A program made the translations under genes and the position numbers. Below, one piece after another: positions 1-7,034 of a DNA stretch of 64,000 bases. Source of the DNA: Mycolicibacterium malmesburyense (lineage in GTDB: Bacteria; Actinomycetota; Actinomycetes; Mycobacteriales; Mycobacteriaceae). Below the pieces are notes generated by a model. The model was not told the DNA's origin. It made no database searches and saw only the letters and a program-made list of their open reading frames with translations. The stretch is from the NCBI RefSeq assembly GCF_001050015.1, contig NZ_CVTB01000313.1, positions 1 through 64,000 on the forward strand, in the 5' to 3' direction. The first letter of the stretch is position 1; every line of letters begins with the position of its first letter.

Positions 1-1
1 G

Positions 2-394
2 TACCAGATCGCCCGCCTGCTCGGCATGAACGCGAACGTCGAACCCGCCGAGCTCTACGACACCTGGTGGCGCATACCGGTCCTGCTGTTGACAGCGTTC
101 GCGAACGGGTGGGCCGAAGAGATGATCGTCGTCGGCTACCTGATCACCCGGCTGCGGCAACTGCGGGTGAACCCGGTGACCGCGGTGGTGGCCACGAGCG
201 TGCTGCGCGGGTTGTACCACCTCTATCAGGGCTTCGGCGCGGGACTGGGCAACCTCGCGATGGGAGTGGTGTTCGGCTACGTCTACCTGCGCACCGGCCG
301 GCTGTGGCCGCTGATCGTCGCGCATGCGCTGATCGACGCCGTGGCGTTCGTCGGATACGCGCTGGCCGCAGGTCATCTGGGCTGGTTGCGGTGA
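2..394 (+). CDS. CPBP-family intramembrane metalloprotease (C-terminal part)
   Basis: The gene begins before the window; the visible frame covers the last 130 codons. It is hydrophobic with several membrane segments. CPBP (Rce1/Abi-type) motifs are visible: an EE pair in WAEEMIVVGYL followed by an Arg in ITRLRQL, a His-containing RGLYHLYQGFG segment, and a final His in IVAHALID. Family members are membrane-embedded zinc or glutamate-type proteases that act on prenylated proteins, bacteriocins or signalling peptides; the substrate here is unknown. The next gene starts 31 nt downstream on the same strand. Family assignment is good, function is not resolved. Confidence 0.8.
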   Translation, partial: YQIARLLGMNANVEPAELYDTWWRIPVLLLTAFANGWAEEMIVVGYLITRLRQLRVNPVTAVVATSVLRGLYHLYQGFGAGLGNLAMGVVFGYVYLRTGRLWPLIVAHALIDAVAFVGYALAAGHLGWLR

Positions 395-425
395 ACACGC
401 GGGTCCGCGACGTAGATTTCTATAG

Positions 426-1694
426 GTGACCGACAACCGGCAACCGCCCCGCGGGGGTTTTGAACCTCCGCCGCGGCCGCGCCGGGAGCCGTCACAGGTG
501 ATCCGCCGTGACCCCAACTACCGGCCACCTCCGCCCGGGCCACCGATGCCTCCGCCGAGGCCGCCCTCGGGTGGCCGGCCCGCCGCGCCTCCACCCCGCA
601 GGCCTCCTCCTCCGCGTATGCCGCCGCCTCCCCCTCCGATGCGCGCCGGGGCGCCCGCCGGCCGCGCGCCGGCACCACCGCGGAAGCCACCGCCTCCACC
701 GGCCGCGCCCAAGGCGCCGAGGACGAAACGCGCACGGCGCAAACGGCATTGGGGACGCCTGCTGTTGGTCGTCCTGCTGCTGGCCGTGGTGGGTGTCGTG
801 GCGGGCGGTCTCTGGCTGGACTCGTCGCTGCAGCGCATCCCCGCGTTGGTCGATTATCCCGAGCGGCCCACGTCCGGCGCGGGCACCACGTGGCTGCTGG
901 TCGGCTCGGACAGCCGCCAGGATCTGACACCCGAACAACAGGAGCGATTGACCACCGGTGGCGACCTCGGCGACGGTCGCACGGACACGATCCTGCTGGT
1001 GCACATTCCCGGCATCACCTCGAGTACCGGGGCCACGATGGTCTCGATCCCCCGCGACTCCTACGTGTCGATCCCGGGCTACGGCAGCGACAAGATCAAC
1101 GCCGCGTTCACACTCGGCGGCGCCCAGCTGCTCACCCAGACCATCGAGCAGGCGACCGGTCTGCGGATGGACCACTACGCCGAGATCGGATTCGGCGGTT
1201 TCGCCACCATGGTCGACGCGGTCGGAGGGGTGCAGATGTGCCCGGCCGAGCCGATCAGCGACCCGCTGGCCGGTATCGAGCTGCCTGCCGGATGCCAGGA
1301 ACTCGACGGTCGCAGCGCTCTCGGGTTCGTCCGCTCCCGGGCCACTCCCCGCGCCGACCTGGACCGCATGCGCCACCAGCAGGAGTTCATGACCGCGCTG
1401 CTGCACCGCGCCACCAGTCCATCGGTGCTGTTCAACCCGCTGCGCTGGTATCCGATGGCACGTGCGGCGACCCGCACGGTCACGGTCAACGAGGACGATC
1501 ACGTGTGGAATCTGGCCCGGCTCGCCTGGGCGATGCGGGGCGACGTGCTGACCACCACCGTGCCCATCGGCGAATACAGCAGCGGTGACGTGGGCTCGGT
1601 GGTGGTGTGGGACGAGGCCCTGGCGGGCGAGCTGTTCGAGGCGCTGCGTACTGACGCGCCAGTCCCCGCAGAGGTCCTCGACGCGCAGCCGTGA
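426..1694 (+). CDS. LytR-CpsA-Psr (LCP) family cell-wall glycopolymer ligase
   Basis: Predicted 422 aa with a GTG start. Residues 1 to about 100 form a cytoplasmic tail very rich in Pro and basic residues, followed by an RKRHWGR stop-transfer stretch and one membrane helix (about 112-133). The extracytoplasmic part is an LCP domain: LLVGSDSR, a RTDTILLVHI strand, the SIPRDSYVSIPGYG arginine/aspartate motif that binds polyprenyl phosphate, KINAAFTLGG, and the late FVRSRATPRADLDRMRHQQEF motif. LCP enzymes move arabinogalactan-type polymers from decaprenyl carriers to peptidoglycan. The family is certain; which mycobacterial LCP paralogue this is cannot be told from sequence alone. Confidence 0.92.
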   Translation: MTDNRQPPRGGFEPPPRPRREPSQVIRRDPNYRPPPPGPPMPPPRPPSGGRPAAPPPRRPPPPRMPPPPPPMRAGAPAGRAPAPPRKPPPPPAAPKAPRTKRARRKRHWGRLLLVVLLLAVVGVVAGGLWLDSSLQRIPALVDYPERPTSGAGTTWLLVGSDSRQDLTPEQQERLTTGGDLGDGRTDTILLVHIPGITSSTGATMVSIPRDSYVSIPGYGSDKINAAFTLGGAQLLTQTIEQATGLRMDHYAEIGFGGFATMVDAVGGVQMCPAEPISDPLAGIELPAGCQELDGRSALGFVRSRATPRADLDRMRHQQEFMTALLHRATSPSVLFNPLRWYPMARAATRTVTVNEDDHVWNLARLAWAMRGDVLTTTVPIGEYSSGDVGSVVVWDEALAGELFEALRTDAPVPAEVLDAQP

Positions 1695-1753
1695 AATCGC
1701 CACAGCAAACTCGAATTGAGTTCTGTAAGCGCCGTCACAAAGGATGACCTCAA

Positions 1754-1818
1754 TTAGGAAAAGCTGGCCTGTGTTAGGTCGACCTTCACTGACAATGCGC
1801 TCTGAGCTGGGCTATCGT
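1754..1818 (+). promoter_or_regulatory. bfrB promoter with tandem IdeR iron boxes
   Basis: Two 19-bp IdeR-box-like sites begin at TTAGG: 1754-1772 (12 of 19 match to TTAGGTTAGGCTAACCTAA) and 1774-1792 (11 of 19), phased 20 bp apart. Downstream are a likely -35 CTGACA (1789-1794), an 18-bp spacer and a -10 TATCGT (1813-1818), placing the start of transcription at or next to the ATG at 1826. The boxes lie upstream of, and only touch, the -35. That position fits the known activating role of iron-loaded IdeR at mycobacterial bacterioferritin genes, rather than repression. Confidence 0.65.
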
Positions 1819-1825
1819 GACGCCC

Positions 1826-2371
1826 ATGACCACTGCCGAAGCTTCCGACACCAAATTCCACGCCCTTCTGCAGGAGCAGATCCGCAACGAATTCGGGGCC
1901 ACGCAGCAATATCTCGCGATCGCCGTTTATTTCGACGGCGCCGACCTCCCGCGGCTGGCCGGGCACTTCTACCGGCAGTCGGTCGAGGAGCGCAACCACG
2001 CGATGATGCTGGTCCAGTACCTGCTCGACCGCGACGTCGAGGTCGAGATCCCCGGGGTCGACGCGGTACGCAATTCCTTCGACGCGCCCCGCGACGCACT
2101 TGCCTTGGCGCTCGACCAGGAGCGCACCGTCACCGAGCAGATCAGCCGGCTGGCCGGCGTCGCTCGCGATGAGGGCGACTACCTCGGCGAGCAGTTCATG
2201 CAGTGGTTCCTCGGCGAGCAGGTCGAGGAGGTCGCACAGATGACGACGCTGGTGCGCATCGCCGATCGCGCCGGCGCCAACCTCTTCCATCTGGAGGATT
2301 TCGTCGCGCGCGAACTGGGCTCGCCGTCGACGGACAACACCGCCCCGAAGGTCGCGGGCGGCAACCTCTAA
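1826..2371 (+). CDS. bfrB: Ferritin BfrB
   Basis: 181 aa from the ATG at 1826; an in-frame GTG at 1817 would add three residues, but the mycobacterial protein begins near the ATG. It is a non-haem ferritin that oxidises Fe(II) and stores Fe(III) in a 24-mer. Ferroxidase residues are visible in a four-helix bundle: Glu in EQIRNEF, EERNHAM (ExxH), DQERTVTEQ and EQFMQWFL. The C-terminal PKVAGGNL tail is typical of the mycobacterial type. It closely resembles M. tuberculosis Rv3841. Tandem IdeR boxes upstream indicate iron-dependent control. It ends one base before the end of the convergent glpQ gene. Confidence 0.95.
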   Translation: MTTAEASDTKFHALLQEQIRNEFGATQQYLAIAVYFDGADLPRLAGHFYRQSVEERNHAMMLVQYLLDRDVEVEIPGVDAVRNSFDAPRDALALALDQERTVTEQISRLAGVARDEGDYLGEQFMQWFLGEQVEEVAQMTTLVRIADRAGANLFHLEDFVARELGSPSTDNTAPKVAGGNL

Positions 2372-3223
2372 CTAGTCGCGGCCCGCGCCCGCCAGCCCGT
2401 TCTGCAGCCAGTCCTTGGTGCGGCCGGGGTGGTTGGTCGCGACCCAAGCCACGCCGAGGTCGCGACAGTAGTGCACGTCCTCGAAGTGGTCGACGGTCCA
2501 GCAGTACAGCGCCCGGCCCTGCGCGGCCGCGCGGTCGACCAGCTCCGGATACTCCCGCAGCGTCGCGATCGACGGTCCGACCGCGGTCGCCCCGACGGTC
2601 GTGGCGGCGCTGCCGCCGAGGTAGCGCGACGTCTCGCCGAGTAACACCGTCGGCAACATCGGCGCCGCACGGCGCACCCGCCACACGGCGGCGGCCGAAA
2701 AGGACATCACCACCGCACGCGCCAGGTCGGCGGAGGCGGGCGCGGCGATACCGAACCGGTGCAGCAGTGCCAGCACCTTGCTCTCCACCAGAGCGCCGAA
2801 CCGCACCGGATGCTTGGTCTCGATGAACAGCTTCACCGGCCGGTTCCAGTCGAGCACCAGCGAGATCAGCTCCTCGAGGGTGAGCAACCCCGTATCACTT
2901 TGTGTATCAACGGTATTGCGACTGGGATGCCACGCGCCGTAGTCCAGCTCACGCAGCTGGGCGAGGGTCATGTCGCTGACGAGGCCGGTCCCGTTGGACG
3001 TCCGGTCGACCCTGCGGTCGTGCACACAGACCAGGTGTCCGTCTCGCGTCAGCCGCACATCGCATTCGACGCCGTCCGCACCCTCCTTCAGCGCGAGCTC
3101 GTATGCCGCCAGCGTGTGCTCGGGACGGTCGGCGGACGCGCCACGGTGCGCCACGACGAAAGGGTGACCCCCGGGCGTCGGCCCGGAAGTCGCGTTGTCG
3201 GCGGCTTCGGAGTCGCCAGTCAT
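2372..3223 (-). CDS. glpQ1: Glycerophosphodiester phosphodiesterase GlpQ1
   Basis: 283 aa. Hydrolyses glycerophosphodiesters to glycerol-3-phosphate and an alcohol. The GDPD signature is intact: FVVAHRGASADRPEHT near residue 23, DGVECDVRLTRDGHLVCVHD (acid and His metal/catalytic residues), FIETKHP and the C-terminal YCWTVDHFEDV motif. No convincing signal peptide is present, so it is probably cytoplasmic. It matches M. tuberculosis Rv3842c in sequence and position. The upstream gene ends 5 nt before its start, so the two are co-transcribed. An Asp/Ser/Thr-rich insertion (RNTVDTQSDTG, about residue 106) lies in a variable loop. Confidence 0.93.
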   Translation of the reverse strand: MTGDSEAADNATSGPTPGGHPFVVAHRGASADRPEHTLAAYELALKEGADGVECDVRLTRDGHLVCVHDRRVDRTSNGTGLVSDMTLAQLRELDYGAWHPSRNTVDTQSDTGLLTLEELISLVLDWNRPVKLFIETKHPVRFGALVESKVLALLHRFGIAAPASADLARAVVMSFSAAAVWRVRRAAPMLPTVLLGETSRYLGGSAATTVGATAVGPSIATLREYPELVDRAAAQGRALYCWTVDHFEDVHYCRDLGVAWVATNHPGRTKDWLQNGLAGAGRD

Positions 3224-3228
3224 AGGGC

Positions 3229-4269
3229 CTATGCTGCCGGGTCTTGACCGTGCGACTCAACCGCAGCGGCCGGCTCGGGCCGATCCTGTGCCCGCGAGTC
3301 GTCCTCGGGGACGACCACCCAGCGCCTGCCCGGCCGTTCGACCGGACGCCGCTCGAATCCCGACAGAACCTTCTCGGCGAGCAGCAGCGTCGCCAGCGCC
3401 AGTAGGTACGCGATCATCGTGGTCATGGTGTTGTCGGCGATGCCCTGCGCGTCGGTGGTGAAGCTGGTCGCGATCGAGAGGATCGACACCGCGTAGCTGG
3501 CGACCCACGCGAGCCACCACGCCACGATCGGCCGCCGCAGATGGTTGAGCCGCTCCTCGACGCCCGCCAGCTCGAGGACGAACACCGGCGCCCAGAACAG
3601 GTTGACGAACGGGAGCAGGCAACCGGCTTGCAGACGCCACGCCGGTCGAGGATCGGTCGACCCCCGAAAGGCGTACGCGGCGGCCCGCCTGGCGATGAGC
3701 CAGTTGGTCAACACGATCAGGCTGGCCACCACCATGAACAAGGCGACCACGCTGAGCACCACGCCGAACCAGGTCGCGATTGCGGCGATCCATGGGTGCA
3801 GCAACACCGACCGGTTGACGATCAGCAACACGTAGCGCACCAGGTGGATCAGGGCCGCGGCGCCCAGCACCGCCATAGTCAGCAGCACGGTGCCGCGGAC
3901 CATGCCCGACGACGGTCCGCGATGGGGCGCGTCCTGCGGTTGATCGACCGGTGCGATGTGGTCGACCAGACCCCACCGCGGGATCGTCGCGTAGCGCGGA
4001 GTCGGGCCGAGGACGGGTTTCGGACGCCGCGGATGCGGCGGTGCGCCGGGCCGCACGGCGACCCAGCGATAACCGGGCGGCAACTGCGGGCGCCCGCCGG
4101 GGCCCGGCCCCGCTCCCGCGCTACCGGTCGCCCTGCCGCTCCACTGGGCGTTCGAGGCCGGCGCGGGGGTCGATGGCGGCAGCAGCGATCCATTGCAGCG
4201 CGGACACCACGTCCGGCGCCGGTCGCGCACGTTCCACCGGGTTCCACACTGGGAACACACCTGGATCAT
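3229..4269 (-). CDS. Zinc-ribbon DUF4328 membrane protein (Rv3843c-like)
   Basis: 346 aa. The N-terminus has a zinc-ribbon pattern (CSQCG, then CPRCNG about 19 residues on), followed by a Pro/Gly-rich linker to about residue 110 with RWVAVRPGAPPHPRRP. The rest holds about six membrane helices of DUF4328 type (WRLQAGCLLPFVNLFWAPVFVLEL is typical). The function of this family is unknown. It is the first full-length gene of the glpQ1 transcript and ends 5 nt before glpQ1. The start at 4269 is preceded by AAGGAGCGAC. That same RBS-plus-ATG unit is repeated three more times upstream (see the repeat feature). Confidence 0.85.
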   Translation of the reverse strand: MIQVCSQCGTRWNVRDRRRTWCPRCNGSLLPPSTPAPASNAQWSGRATGSAGAGPGPGGRPQLPPGYRWVAVRPGAPPHPRRPKPVLGPTPRYATIPRWGLVDHIAPVDQPQDAPHRGPSSGMVRGTVLLTMAVLGAAALIHLVRYVLLIVNRSVLLHPWIAAIATWFGVVLSVVALFMVVASLIVLTNWLIARRAAAYAFRGSTDPRPAWRLQAGCLLPFVNLFWAPVFVLELAGVEERLNHLRRPIVAWWLAWVASYAVSILSIATSFTTDAQGIADNTMTTMIAYLLALATLLLAEKVLSGFERRPVERPGRRWVVVPEDDSRAQDRPEPAAAVESHGQDPAA

Positions 4270-4357
4270 GTCGCTCCTTGCGTGCGCGGGATCATGTCGC
4301 TCCTTGCGTGCGCGGGATCATGTCGCTCCTTGCGTTCCCGGCGTCATGTCGCTCCTC
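4265..4357 (-). repeat. 26-bp tandem repeat of RBS plus start codon: three coupled 9-codon leader ORFs
   Basis: Three full and one partial copies of a 26-bp unit sit just upstream of the DUF4328 gene. Read on the minus strand, each copy carries GGAGCGACATG, a ribosome-binding site and an ATG. The three upstream ATGs (at 4347, 4321 and 4295) open 9-codon ORFs encoding MTPGTQGAT, MIPRTQGAT and MIPRTQGAT. Each stops at a TGA that overlaps the next ATG as ATGA, and the third stop overlaps the true start at 4269. The geometry is exact (30-nt ORFs, 4-nt overlaps, 26-nt period). It looks like a translational relay or a slippage-prone expression control; its role is inferred. Confidence 0.75.
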
Positions 4358-4388
4358 GCCCCGGCCATTCGACCAGGGTAGCGATCCG

Positions 4389-4730
4389 TCAGACGACGCC
4401 CGGCCCACCGTCGTCGGTCACGACCGGACGGCCGGCCCCGGCCCAGGCGAACATCCCGCCGTTGACGTTGACCGGTGAATAGCCGCTGCGGGCCAGGTAC
4501 TGCGCCACCCGCTGCGACCGGCCCCCCGCGGCGCAGATGACGTACACCCGGGCGTCGGGGTCGATCTCCGCGAGACGCGCCGGAACCTGGCCCATCGGGA
4601 TGTGTCGGGCATCCGGTGCATGCCCGCGGACCCACTCGTCATTCTCCCGCACGTCGAGCAGGATCGTTCCGGATCCGAAGGTGCTCGGCACCTCGGCGAT
4701 GTCGGCCTGCGCGATCTCGACCTCGTCCAT
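4389..4730 (-). CDS. Single-domain rhodanese-like sulfurtransferase
   Basis: 113 aa from the ATG at 4730 (MDEVEIAQADI). The open frame runs upstream to 5036, but the upstream part has no rhodanese homology and crosses an AT-richer intergenic zone. The single rhodanese domain shows TILLDVRENDEWVRGHAPDARHIPMG, then the active-site loop ICAAGGRSQR with the sulfur-accepting Cys, and a C-terminal GGMFAWAGAG helix. Such proteins carry persulfide sulfur or detoxify cyanide and related species. Its stop lies 41 nt upstream of the leader-ORF repeat, so it may share a transcript with the DUF4328-glpQ1 genes. Confidence 0.85.
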   Translation of the reverse strand: MDEVEIAQADIAEVPSTFGSGTILLDVRENDEWVRGHAPDARHIPMGQVPARLAEIDPDARVYVICAAGGRSQRVAQYLARSGYSPVNVNGGMFAWAGAGRPVVTDDGGPGVV

Positions 4731-4782
4731 GCCCCCAATGCTGACATGCCGCCGCACGGTTCGCGCCGACAGCAATGCCGAC

Positions 4783-4881
4783 CTATCCACAATTTCCACA
4801 GCTTCATCCACAGGCCGCCACGTCGGACAACCCGCCGTGAGCCGCTGAATCTGTGTTTTTCCTGAGGAAAACTGTGGATAA
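4783..4881. other. Cluster of DnaA-box-like 9-mers
   Basis: Three boxes lie on the plus strand: CTATCCACA (4783-4791, 8 of 9 to TTATCCACA), ATTTCCACA (4792-4800, 7 of 9) and TCATCCACA (4804-4812, 8 of 9). A perfect box on the opposite strand, TGTGGATAA (4873-4881), follows directly after a 15-bp palindrome, TTTTCCTGAGGAAAA (4857-4871). They fill the 370-bp gap between the divergently oriented rhodanese and small membrane protein genes. There is no dnaA or dnaN here, so this is not oriC. A DnaA-titration site or a DnaA-regulated promoter is possible. Confidence 0.5.
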
Positions 4882-5099
4882 GCGCAATGGATTCCGGCGG
4901 GCCCATCAACAGATTTTCGACGGCCGAGCGAAATCCCTAGTCGCCCTAACCGCAACCCCGTGTCCCTCGGGCCCGGCACGACAGCGGTGTGAGTCGATTT
5001 CTCCGCCGCTACGACAAGGGTTATGATCGGCGTCACAGCGCCAGGTTGTGATAGAGCTCACCGGGGGAAGGCTTTGAAGATGCGGGTCAGGAGGGGTTC

Positions 5100-5258
5100 A
5101 TGACGTCATCGATGGGTTCGGGTTCGGCTATGCCTCCCACCGAGTGGCAGTCCTCGGCACCCGCCGCCTACACCCGGTCCCAGTTGATGGCGTTCCTGCG
5201 TGCCGGCGTGATCGCGCTGGTGCTGCTCGTCGTCTTGGCCCTTATCGTCTTGTACTGA
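5100..5258 (+). CDS. 52-aa single-span membrane protein
   Basis: A short ORF from the ATG at 5100, preceded by a good GGAGGGG site 4 nt upstream, to a TGA at 5256-5258. The product has a Ser/Pro-rich N-terminus (MTSSMGSGSAMPPTEWQ), an amphipathic YTRSQLMAFLRAG stretch and one C-terminal membrane helix (about residues 36-51, rich in Val and Leu) ending in LY. Codon use is strongly GC at third positions, and a strong hairpin follows 21 nt after the stop, so the gene looks real. It is a tail-anchored type small protein of unknown function. Confidence 0.7.
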   Translation: MTSSMGSGSAMPPTEWQSSAPAAYTRSQLMAFLRAGVIALVLLVVLALIVLY

Positions 5259-5279
5259 CCCGTCCTGCACTGGACACAA

Positions 5280-5311
5280 AAGAGCCGCCGGTCGATGACT
5301 CGGCGGCTCTT
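5280..5311. terminator. Bidirectional hairpin terminator
   Basis: A perfect 11-bp stem, AAGAGCCGCCG (5280-5290) paired with CGGCGGCTCTT (5301-5311), has a 10-nt loop. It is flanked by A-rich sequence on the left and T on the right, between the convergent small membrane protein and sodN genes. Confidence 0.8.
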
Positions 5312-5328
5312 CGGTGTGGGCAGGCTGG

Positions 5329-5751
5329 TCAGGCGGGCGGATAGACACCCATCTGCTTGCCCTTGTCGGTCTGCCAGAAGATGTCGGCGATCTCGTCGAT
5401 GGTCTTGAGCAGTTTCTCGGCGACCGCGGCATCGAGCGACTTCTTGACGTCACCGGCGCCGTGCACACCGTCCCAGAACAGCTGGTGCAGGTTGGGGAAC
5501 TGCTCGAAGTGGTCCTTGGTGAAGAAGTCGGCCCACAGCACCATCAGATGATGCTTGACCTCCTCGGCCTGGCGCTCCTTGATGATGATGCAGCGCGTGC
5601 GGAAGTGCTCGTCGTCGGAGTCGTGGTACTTCTGAATCGTCTTCAGGCACGAAAGCGCCTCGATCTTGGCCTGCGCGGGGTCATAGACGCCGCAGTAGAG
5701 ATCGCAGTGGGCATGGGCGGGGGTCGCGTTGGTGAACAGTCGATGCAGCAT
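5329..5751 (-). CDS. sodN: Nickel superoxide dismutase precursor
   Basis: 140 aa from the ATG at 5751. Converts superoxide to O2 and H2O2 with a Ni centre held by the N-terminal 'nickel hook' once a leader is removed. A 14-residue leader (MLHRLFTNATPAHA) precedes HCDLYCGVYDPAQAKIEA. His1, Cys2, Cys6 and Tyr9 of the hook are all present, but position 5 is Tyr, where the well-studied enzymes have Pro. The rest is the usual four-helix body ending FWQTDKGKQMGVYPPA. The maturation protease gene is divergent, with start codons only 23 bp apart. In M. tuberculosis the Fe-SOD gene sodA lies at this place. Confidence 0.93.
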   Translation of the reverse strand: MLHRLFTNATPAHAHCDLYCGVYDPAQAKIEALSCLKTIQKYHDSDDEHFRTRCIIIKERQAEEVKHHLMVLWADFFTKDHFEQFPNLHQLFWDGVHGAGDVKKSLDAAVAEKLLKTIDEIADIFWQTDKGKQMGVYPPA

Positions 5752-5774
5752 GCGTCCTAACTTACCCTTTTGGT

Positions 5775-6116
5775 GTGCGGCGCAACCAGACACCGCGACG
5801 CTGGCCGCTGCGGCTGTTCCGAGTCGTGGACGACTCGATGCGCCCGGCCGTTCGACCAGGCGATGGACTATTGGCCATGCGGGGAGGCAGCATTCGGCGC
5901 GGGCAACTACGCGTGTTCCAGGATCCGCGGCAATCGAGACGGTGGCTCGTCAAGCGCGTCGGTGAGGTGTACGGGGCGGGGCGCGACGTGATCTTCGAAG
6001 CCCGTTCGGACAATCCGGGTGCCCCGGGTGCCGCCGACTCCCATGACTTCGGGTGGGTCCCGGCGGCGGGAACGTACCGCGTGCTGTGGACCGCCAGGGC
6101 AGATTCCGGCCGTTAG
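5775..6116 (+). CDS. sodX: Nickel-type SOD maturation protease (S26 signal-peptidase-like)
   Basis: 113 aa with a GTG start at 5775 (an overlapping GTG at 5773 is out of frame). The protein is a minimal S26-family peptidase: the catalytic Ser lies in VVDDSMRPAVRPGDGLLA and the general-base Lys in RRWLVKRVGEV. A box-E-like SDNPGAPGAADSHDFGWV follows. It lacks the N-terminal membrane anchor of true signal peptidases. SodX proteins cut the SodN leader to expose the nickel-binding His. It is divergently paired with sodN, as in Streptomyces. Only 23 bp separate the starts, so at least one promoter must lie in the other gene or give a leaderless mRNA. Confidence 0.9.
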   Translation: MRRNQTPRRWPLRLFRVVDDSMRPAVRPGDGLLAMRGGSIRRGQLRVFQDPRQSRRWLVKRVGEVYGAGRDVIFEARSDNPGAPGAADSHDFGWVPAAGTYRVLWTARADSGR

Positions 6117-6237
6117 CAGTCGTGTCCTCTTGCGTGCCAGTGGAGTTCTGCCGCATGCTGAGCAAATCGACCCACTGGCGTGTCGGGCCATCAGTCGGCT
6201 GGGGCCGGCGTCCGAACACCGATGGCGCGGAGGCGAT

Positions 6238-6771
6238 ATGGAGAGGGAGTCGGGCAAGGCGATCGAAGTCGCCCCCTTTCATTCACGCGGTTCACTCAAG
6301 GGTTTCGTGATCTCGGGCCGCTGGCCGGACTCGACGAAGGAGTGGGCACAGCTGCTCATGGTCGCCGTGCGGGTCGCTTCGCTTCCTGGATTACTCTCCA
6401 CGACAACGATATTCGGCGCCCGCGAAGAGCTACCCGGTGAGCCGGAGCCCAACACTGTCGGCCTGGTCGTCGCCGAGGGCACCGTCGTCGGCGAATCAGC
6501 GGTACCCCCAGGCTATTTCGCCGAGCACCAGCCGCCGGCCCTGCTGATGCTGCATCCCCCGTCGGAAACCACGCCGTCGCTGCCGGAGTGCAACGGTGCG
6601 GCCTCCGGCTGCGTCCTGCTGCCCGGCCTTCCCCACCTCGGGCTCGAGCATCGTGCCGCGTGGGTGGAAGCCGAGGCGGACGGAACGGTGACGTCGATGG
6701 TGAGCCGCGTCGGTGTCGACCCGATCAGCCACCCGGACACCGCGATTCTCGCGATGCTCCTTGCGGCATAA
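6238..6771 (+). CDS. Conserved mycobacterial protein of unknown function (Rv3847-like)
   Basis: 177 aa from the ATG at 6238, preceded by GGAGGCGAT; upstream in-frame starts fall inside sodX in another frame and were not used. The length and position between the SOD locus and the GDT1/espR genes match M. tuberculosis Rv3847. No domain is recognised. The protein is soluble, with an alternating hydrophobic pattern (WAQLLMVAVRVASLPGLLS, EPNTVGLVVAEGTVVGE), two Cys residues in ECNGAASGCVLLPG and an LAMLLAA C-terminus. The sequence suggests a compact alpha/beta fold, and nothing indicates catalysis. The stretch 6117-6237 upstream shows no clear feature. Confidence 0.75.
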   Translation: MERESGKAIEVAPFHSRGSLKGFVISGRWPDSTKEWAQLLMVAVRVASLPGLLSTTTIFGAREELPGEPEPNTVGLVVAEGTVVGESAVPPGYFAEHQPPALLMLHPPSETTPSLPECNGAASGCVLLPGLPHLGLEHRAAWVEAEADGTVTSMVSRVGVDPISHPDTAILAMLLAA

Positions 6772-6879
6772 GGTCTTTCGAAGCATTTCATTCGGGTCCC
6801 TGAACGGTGGATTCGGTTGGCCGAAAACACTGTGGCACTGGCGCATCCACGAGGTCGCGGCTATGGTCGGTTCAGTAAG

Positions 6880-6974
6880 CGAAGGGGAGTAGCCCCCAAT
6901 CGTCGTGTCGACACACTGGCGCAAGCCCGGCCGGCGAACCACACCCGCACCCGGTGTGGTGGGCGAGACCTTCG
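6880..6974 (+). ncRNA. yybP-ykoY (manganese) riboswitch
   Basis: The 5' conserved segment CGAAGGGGAGTAG (6880-6892) and the 3' segment GCGAGACCTTCG (6963-6974) are both diagnostic of the yybP-ykoY aptamer. Their ends pair as P1 (CGAAGG 6880-6885 with CCTTCG 6969-6974). Between them is a perfect 8-bp hairpin, ACCACACC (6938-6945) with GGTGTGGT (6953-6960). The aptamer ends 60 nt before the GDT1-family gene, a family of Mn2+/Ca2+ exporters and a known target class of this riboswitch. Binding of Mn2+ is expected to turn the exporter on. A likely -10, TATGGT, lies at 6862-6867. Confidence 0.88.
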
Positions 6975-7034
6975 ACCGAAGCCGGCGGAGCGGTGGCACC
7001 GCATCGTCGGCGACGCGTCGAGAGGGTCGTCCGA

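Noticed and set aside
4265..4357. CRISPR array
   Set aside because: The 26-bp units are directly adjacent without spacers and there are no cas genes.
4737..5036. Rhodanese start at 5036
   Set aside because: The extra 102 residues show no rhodanese homology, and the extension crosses the DnaA-box zone.
4731..5099. oriC
   Set aside because: DnaA-box-like sites occur, but dnaA, dnaN and an AT-rich unwinding zone are missing.
6019..6237. N-terminal extension of the Rv3847-like gene
   Set aside because: It overlaps sodX in another frame; the ATG at 6238 has a proper ribosome-binding site and gives the expected 177 aa.
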